This document shows positions 30,448-34,118 of a stretch of 34,118 bases of DNA, one piece after another (within the stretch, counting starts at the first letter, position 1; each line of letters begins with the position of its first letter). Position numbers and translations under genes: made by a program. Source of the stretch: a virus; the IMG/VR virus record IMGVR_UViG_3300024520_002273, positions 1-34,118 of that record; one strand, written 5' to 3'. The notes below the pieces were generated by a model. The model worked only from the letters and a program-made list of their open reading frames with translations. It ran no database searches and was not told the origin of the DNA.

Positions 30448-30489
30448 ATATTCAGATACTATATATTGAGTAAATTAGGAGATAGCACT

Positions 30490-31329
30490 ATGAGCAGTGA
30501 ATTAACATCTAATAATCCTGACGTAGCTGTCCGTACAGACGAGTACGATTCCCACGAAGATTCTAAACAGAATGACGAAAAGCATATAAGAGCAGTCCAA
30601 GAGACTGACGATTCTTATATTGTTGAGTTTGGAAAAGACATGGCAGAACCTTCTGAGGAATCTGACTATGAGGAAGAAAAAGAAGAAAAGAGTTACATTG
30701 AAGTCAAGTCTGAAATCAAAGCGGAATCTGATGATGGCACTTTTGAAGGTTACGGCAGTGTATTTAATAATACTGATCTTGGTAATGATATAATTAAAGG
30801 TGGTGCATTCACTAAGAGTCTCAACGAAAGAGGACATGGTGGAGTTAAACTTTTGTATCAACACAAATCCGATATGCCTATTGGAGTCTTTGACGAAATA
30901 AGAGAAGATTCACATGGTCTATATGTAAAGGGCAGACTTGCTCTTAAAACACAAGCAGGCAAAGAAGCCTACGAATTATTGAAGATGGGTGCTTTAGATG
31001 GTCTAAGTATAGGCTTTAGAGTGAACCCTAAAGAAGTTTCTTATGATAAGCGTAAAAATCAACGCATTATCAAAGAGGTAGATTTAATGGAGATTAGTCT
31101 CGTAACTTTTCCGATGAACCCTAAAGCTACGGTTCGGCAGGTAAAGGGAGAGGAAATCTCTATTAGAGAATGGGAAAACGGAATGCGTGATGCTTTCAAC
31201 TTATCTCGTTCAGAATCCAAGATTGCAGCAAAAGCTGTTAATCTGGCATTTACGCAACGAGATGTTGATGCTAATGCTGAAGTGGTAGAAGCCATGAAAC
31301 AATTAACATTAACTATTAACCAACTCTAA
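30490..31329 (+). CDS. HK97-type prohead protease (S78) with acidic N-terminal extension
   Basis: The protease cleaves the scaffold domain of the capsid protein during maturation. ATG 30490 is chosen because AGGAG lies 7 bases upstream; a TTG 24 bases earlier is in frame. The catalytic domain covers about residues 68-200, with LLYQHKSDMPIG (His125) and GALDGLSIGF (Ser173). A highly acidic, low-complexity extension of about 65 residues precedes it, longer than in HK97 gp4. A helical C-terminus follows. The extension may be a scaffold or targeting segment removed at maturation. Confidence 0.9.
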   Translation: MSSELTSNNPDVAVRTDEYDSHEDSKQNDEKHIRAVQETDDSYIVEFGKDMAEPSEESDYEEEKEEKSYIEVKSEIKAESDDGTFEGYGSVFNNTDLGNDIIKGGAFTKSLNERGHGGVKLLYQHKSDMPIGVFDEIREDSHGLYVKGRLALKTQAGKEAYELLKMGALDGLSIGFRVNPKEVSYDKRKNQRIIKEVDLMEISLVTFPMNPKATVRQVKGEEISIREWENGMRDAFNLSRSESKIAAKAVNLAFTQRDVDANAEVVEAMKQLTLTINQL

Positions 31330-31338
31330 GGAGCAATT

Positions 31339-32556
31339 ATGTCTGAAGATATAAAGCAAGTTGTTTCAGAATTTGGTCAGGCTTTTGAAGAATTTAAAAA
31401 AGCTAATGACCTGAAACTAGAAACATTAGAAAAAGGGCAAAGTGCGGATAGTTCAGTAGAAGCTAAACTCAATAGTATTGAGGAAAAGCTAAACGGACTT
31501 GAAGATATTAATCAGGAGATTACACAAGCCAAACTTGCACAAGACGGAATCAAAGAGCAGGTAGAACAACTAGAGACAGTCATGAAAAGACCGAACTCTG
31601 GTTATGAAGCCAAGCAAATTGATGAAACCTGTGCAGCTTTTGACTCATACTGCAGAAAAGGACTGGAAGGTCTACAAGATGCAGAGAAGAAAGCATTAAC
31701 GGTCAGCAATGACTCAACAGGTGGGTATCTAGCACCACCAGAATACGTGAGGGAGTTACTGAAAACAGTAACAGAAATCTCGCCTATTCGTTCAATCGCT
31801 AGAGTGAGAAGCACTGGACAAAGATCAATCCAAGTGCCTAAACGTGATGGTCAATTCTCTGCCTCTTGGGTAGCAGAAAGTGCAACTCGTTCAGAAACCA
31901 CTGGTTACACAGTTGGATTAGAAGAACTACCTGCACATGAGCTTTACGCTTTAGTAGATATCTCTGAGCAAAACTTAGAAGATACTGTCTTTGATCTAGA
32001 ATCAGAAATGCAATCAGAATTCGCGGAGCAATTTGCGAAAGCTGAAGGAACAGCATTTGTTAGCGGTAACTCTGTTGGTAAGCCTGAAGGTTTATTAACT
32101 AATGGTGACGTTAGTGAAACTGTATCAGGACATGCTAGTACATTATTAGCAGACGGACTGATTTCACTAGTTCATTCTATTAAGTCTGACTATGGAAGAA
32201 ATGGTACTTTTGTTTTTAACAGAAGCACTTTAGCTGCCATAAGAAAACTTAAGGACACTGCAGGACAGTATGTGTTCCAAACAGGTATGTCTCTACAGTC
32301 AGGAGTTCCTAATACTATATTAGGCTCGCCTTACGTTGAAGCTACCGATATGCCAGATGTAGGTGCTAACACTTACCCTGTTATATTCGGAGACTTCAGA
32401 AGAGCATACATGATTGTAGACAGGGTTGCTTTATCAGTAACGAGAGACCCCTTTACACAAGCCACTTCAGGTAATGTTAGATACATTGCTAGAAGAAGGG
32501 TTGGTGGACAGGTTCTCCAAGCTGAAGCAGTTGTTAAACAAAAAGTATCAGCTTAA
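31339..32556 (+). CDS. Major capsid protein, HK97 fold
   Basis: The 405-residue protein has an N-terminal coiled-coil delta domain (about 1-90), which acts as internal scaffold in HK97-like phages. The mature coat follows, with SNDSTGGYLAPPEYVRELL, a typical N-arm start. FVFNRSTLAAIRKLKDTAGQYVF and LGSPYVEATDMPDVG are P- and A-domain segments. It directly follows the protease that would remove the delta domain. A good ribosome site (AAGGAG) precedes the ATG. Confidence 0.93.
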   Translation: MSEDIKQVVSEFGQAFEEFKKANDLKLETLEKGQSADSSVEAKLNSIEEKLNGLEDINQEITQAKLAQDGIKEQVEQLETVMKRPNSGYEAKQIDETCAAFDSYCRKGLEGLQDAEKKALTVSNDSTGGYLAPPEYVRELLKTVTEISPIRSIARVRSTGQRSIQVPKRDGQFSASWVAESATRSETTGYTVGLEELPAHELYALVDISEQNLEDTVFDLESEMQSEFAEQFAKAEGTAFVSGNSVGKPEGLLTNGDVSETVSGHASTLLADGLISLVHSIKSDYGRNGTFVFNRSTLAAIRKLKDTAGQYVFQTGMSLQSGVPNTILGSPYVEATDMPDVGANTYPVIFGDFRRAYMIVDRVALSVTRDPFTQATSGNVRYIARRRVGGQVLQAEAVVKQKVSA

Positions 32557-32569
32557 TTAGGAGTAATTT

Positions 32570-33034
32570 ATGCAAGACTTATCAAATAATATTAATCCTG
32601 CTGTTTCCATTCTTAACGCAGTTAAAACTGCTGCAGGTAATGGTACTGGTGTTGACTTACAAGGCTATGAGAGAGCAACAGTTCTTGTTGACGTAGGCGC
32701 AGAAGGCGACACTTTATCTAGCTCGGTATATTTTGAAGTTTCATTAGAGGAATCTGATGATAACTCAACTTTTACTGACGTTGCCCAAGCAGGCATTACT
32801 GATGGAACTATTGCTGCAGGGGGTATCTTCTTGAAATTAGATGGTACTGCTAACGGCAATCCTGACACAGCAGGCGGTATTTTCCGTGTTGAATATGTCG
32901 GTAACAGTAGATATATAAGAGTTGTACTAGCTAAGACTGGAACACACTCAAGCGGAACACCTATTGGTGCTATCGTTGTGAGAAGTGGTTCAAGACATAG
33001 TAGCGACAACGCTTTTACAGCACATAACGCTTAA
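32570..33034 (+). CDS. Capsid-associated structural protein, decoration candidate
   Basis: The 154-residue protein is beta-rich, with Gly, Thr and Ser prominent and segments such as SVYFEVSLEESDDNSTF and SRYIRVVLAKTGTHSSG, an Ig-like or jelly-roll pattern. It lies 13 bases after the major capsid gene and before a hairpin, so it is probably made in high amounts with the capsid. Head decoration is the likeliest role; family membership is not certain. Confidence 0.65.
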   Translation: MQDLSNNINPAVSILNAVKTAAGNGTGVDLQGYERATVLVDVGAEGDTLSSSVYFEVSLEESDDNSTFTDVAQAGITDGTIAAGGIFLKLDGTANGNPDTAGGIFRVEYVGNSRYIRVVLAKTGTHSSGTPIGAIVVRSGSRHSSDNAFTAHNA

Positions 33035-33048
33035 ATAAGCATAAGACT

Positions 33049-33075
33049 GTGGGGGTTTACGCCCCCACTATCTTT
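33049..33075 (+). terminator. Hairpin terminator after the capsid genes
   Basis: GTGGGGG (33049-33055) and CCCCCAC (33062-33068) form a 7-bp GC-rich stem with a 6-base loop. Only a short T-rich run (TATCTTT) follows, so it may be a partial terminator that lowers expression of the genes after the capsid cluster. Confidence 0.65.
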
Positions 33076-33091
33076 AAACTTGGAGATATGA

Positions 33092-33430
33092 ATGGCGAAT
33101 AAAACGTACAAAATGATAGTACCAAAAGCAGGTGCAGCCAATAAAGACGGCACTGACACTATGCTCTATTCCGTAGATGGAATCTACGAAGCAAAAGAAA
33201 GTTTCCAAAAAGACTTAATGGAAGTATTCGTGGCTAATGGTCACGCTATGGAAGTTAAAGTAGAAGCTACAGCAGAAGAAGAAGGCGAACCTGTTAGAGC
33301 TAGAAACGAAAAAGGACAATTAAAGGGAGATGACCCTGACACGCCAGATGTAAATGAAGCGTGGGAAGGTGGAGAAGCACCAAAGGTAAAAACCAAGAAA
33401 AAAAGAACTACTAAGAAGAAGGCTTCTTAA
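33092..33430 (+). CDS. Small structural or head-associated protein with Lys-rich tail
   Basis: The 112-residue protein has a short N-terminal domain (about 1-60), then an acidic stretch (about 58-95), and finally a polybasic tail, KTKKKRTTKKKAS. The start has a GGAG site (cttggagatatga) upstream. The basic tail might contact packaged DNA or the capsid interior. No family is recognised. Confidence 0.65.
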   Translation: MANKTYKMIVPKAGAANKDGTDTMLYSVDGIYEAKESFQKDLMEVFVANGHAMEVKVEATAEEEGEPVRARNEKGQLKGDDPDTPDVNEAWEGGEAPKVKTKKKRTTKKKAS

Positions 33431-33453
33431 CTTGTACCCTTAATCATTTTTTA

Positions 33454-33525
33454 ATGGTCAATACATTACAAAGTGATATTATTAATAAAGCAGATGCTAA
33501 TGATGGTAGAGACCATGCAAATTAA
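33454..33525 (+). CDS. Possible 23-aa peptide
   Basis: A short frame, MVNTLQSDIINKADANDG plus RDHAN, fills most of the gap between two genes. It lacks a recognisable ribosome site, so it may be untranslated spacer. Confidence 0.2.
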   Translation: MVNTLQSDIINKADANDGRDHAN

Positions 33526-33536
33526 AGGGAATATAT

Positions 33537-33890
33537 ATGAGTGCAGGTTATCATCATTTTATCATAGAGCAGGGAGCGACCTTCGGGCAGACCCTTACAC
33601 TTAAAGATTCAAGCGATACTTTAATAAATCTTACAGGCTACGCTTCCGCAGAAATGGACTTGAGGGAAACACCTGAAAGTTCTTCAGAAGTTTTAACACT
33701 CACAACAGCTAATAGCAGAATTGCATTAGGTGGTACAGCAGGCACAGTCACACTCACAATATCCGCATCAGATACAGCTAACCTAACCGCAGGAGATGGT
33801 GTCTTTGATTTAGAAGTTGTGGATGGCTCAAGCAATATCTACCGAATACTGGAAGGCACATATTCAGTGAGAAGGAACATAAGTAGATAA
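33537..33890 (+). CDS. Phage structural protein, Ig-like beta domain
   Basis: The 117-residue protein matches a common phage family: an IEQGATFGQTLTLKD start, LINLTGYASAEMDLRE, TANSRIALGGTAGTVTLTISASDT, and a final LEGTYSVRRNISR. Such proteins resemble the N-terminal domain of baseplate or neck-associated proteins and precede tail or fibre genes. The stop overlaps the next start (TAATG). The exact role is unknown. Confidence 0.7.
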   Translation: MSAGYHHFIIEQGATFGQTLTLKDSSDTLINLTGYASAEMDLRETPESSSEVLTLTTANSRIALGGTAGTVTLTISASDTANLTAGDGVFDLEVVDGSSNIYRILEGTYSVRRNISR

Positions 33891-34118
33891 TGGCTATATC
33901 AAAAGTAACCACTTCCAATACGAACACGATAAACAAGGTTACAGTAACCGATGGAGATGCCGTAAGCATCATAACAGTTGGAACTCAAGGTATTGCGGGT
34001 CCCGCTACCATATTAGGAAGAACCATAGCAGGTTCTACAGTAAGCACTGATGACATTGGCGCAACTTTAATATACGACCACGCAAACACCAGATGGTTAG
34101 CAACTACTGATAGCAATG
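33890..34118 (+). CDS. Structural protein, 3' truncated by the window end
   Basis: The frame starts at ATG 33890, overlapping the preceding stop, and is open to the end of the window (76 codons seen). The visible part is Thr/Ser-rich with a short Gly-x-x-Gly stretch (VGTQGIAGPATILGRTIAGS). A fibre or neck protein is possible. The rest of the gene lies outside the window. Confidence 0.6.
   Translation, partial: MAISKVTTSNTNTINKVTVTDGDAVSIITVGTQGIAGPATILGRTIAGSTVSTDDIGATLIYDHANTRWLATTDSN

Noticed and set aside
1-34118. Prophage or integrated element with attachment sites or integrase
   Set aside because: No integrase, excisionase, tRNA or att-like direct repeat was recognised; the single Cro-like regulator alone does not show lysogeny.
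1-34118. CRISPR array, tRNA genes or insertion sequences
   Set aside because: No regularly spaced repeats, cloverleaf-like sequences or transposase frames were seen by eye on either strand.

Overview
The window is part of the genome of a tailed double-stranded DNA bacteriophage. The evidence is a contiguous head module (small and large terminase, HK97-type portal, Mu gpF-like protein, HK97 prohead protease, HK97 major capsid protein), a tail-tip protein with host-specificity architecture, a lysis module with a lysozyme and a two-component spanin, and very dense packing with stop/start overlaps at most junctions. The AT-rich composition, the J-like tail-tip protein and the HK97 head set suggest a siphovirus. 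The spanin pair, the outer-membrane lipoprotein CsgG and other lipoproteins imply a Gram-negative host. The protein types resemble those of marine phages, but that is an impression and not a search result. Neither window edge is a genome end: a tail gene is cut at position 1 and a structural gene at 34118, and the missing tail genes would fit between them on a circular or permuted map. No integrase, tRNA, rRNA, insertion sequence or CRISPR array was seen.

Layout. (i) 1-11171, + strand, late genes: tail tip, GNAT-like protein, three small holin-like membrane proteins, a six-gene curli-like cassette (csgF, csgG, curlin-like 1, FecR-domain protein, curlin-like 2, CHASE2 adenylate cyclase), spanins, SNase-type nuclease, GH24 lysozyme. 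A terminator at 11166-11199 closes this block. (ii) 11201-19533, - strand, early genes: many small proteins including several tiny single-span membrane proteins, a methyltransferase-like protein beside a 2OG-Fe(II) oxygenase, an ArdC-like antirestriction protein, a Ref-type nuclease, an SSB-like protein, an ERF annealing protein and a PD-(D/E)XK nuclease. (iii) 19614-24017, + strand: a Cro-like regulator, then a DNA hypermodification operon (ParB-like, TET/JBP dioxygenase, PLP enzyme fused to an aGPT-Pplase-like domain, P-loop kinase). (iv) 24117-26459: replication initiator and primase-helicase. (v) 26520-34118: packaging and head genes.

How the parts work together. Three promoters (12180-12221 -, 16506-16547 -, 24021-24062 +) share one architecture: an ATTCCAAWAAAGG box directly upstream of TTTATT, a 17-bp spacer, and TATAGT. 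Related palindromes (TTC-N7-GGAA type) lie inside the divergent promoter at 19558-19606 and the promoter before the terminase genes at 26467-26495. This suggests one regulator, most simply the 67-aa Cro-like protein, acting at five sites. The TET/JBP, kinase and PLP/aGPT-Pplase genes form a complete-looking oxidise-phosphorylate-substitute route for a modified base in phage DNA, and the ArdC-like protein is a second defence against restriction.

The most unusual region is 3529-9080. It encodes a curli secretion pore and its accessory factor, two secreted curlin-repeat proteins, a FecR-domain protein and a membrane adenylate cyclase with intact catalytic residues. All overlap translationally and all sit inside the lysis operon between holin-like genes and spanins. 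I recall CsgF/CsgG-like genes being noted in some marine phages. A cassette that also carries the amyloid-type substrates and a FecR/CHASE2 signalling pair is the best candidate here for an undescribed system.
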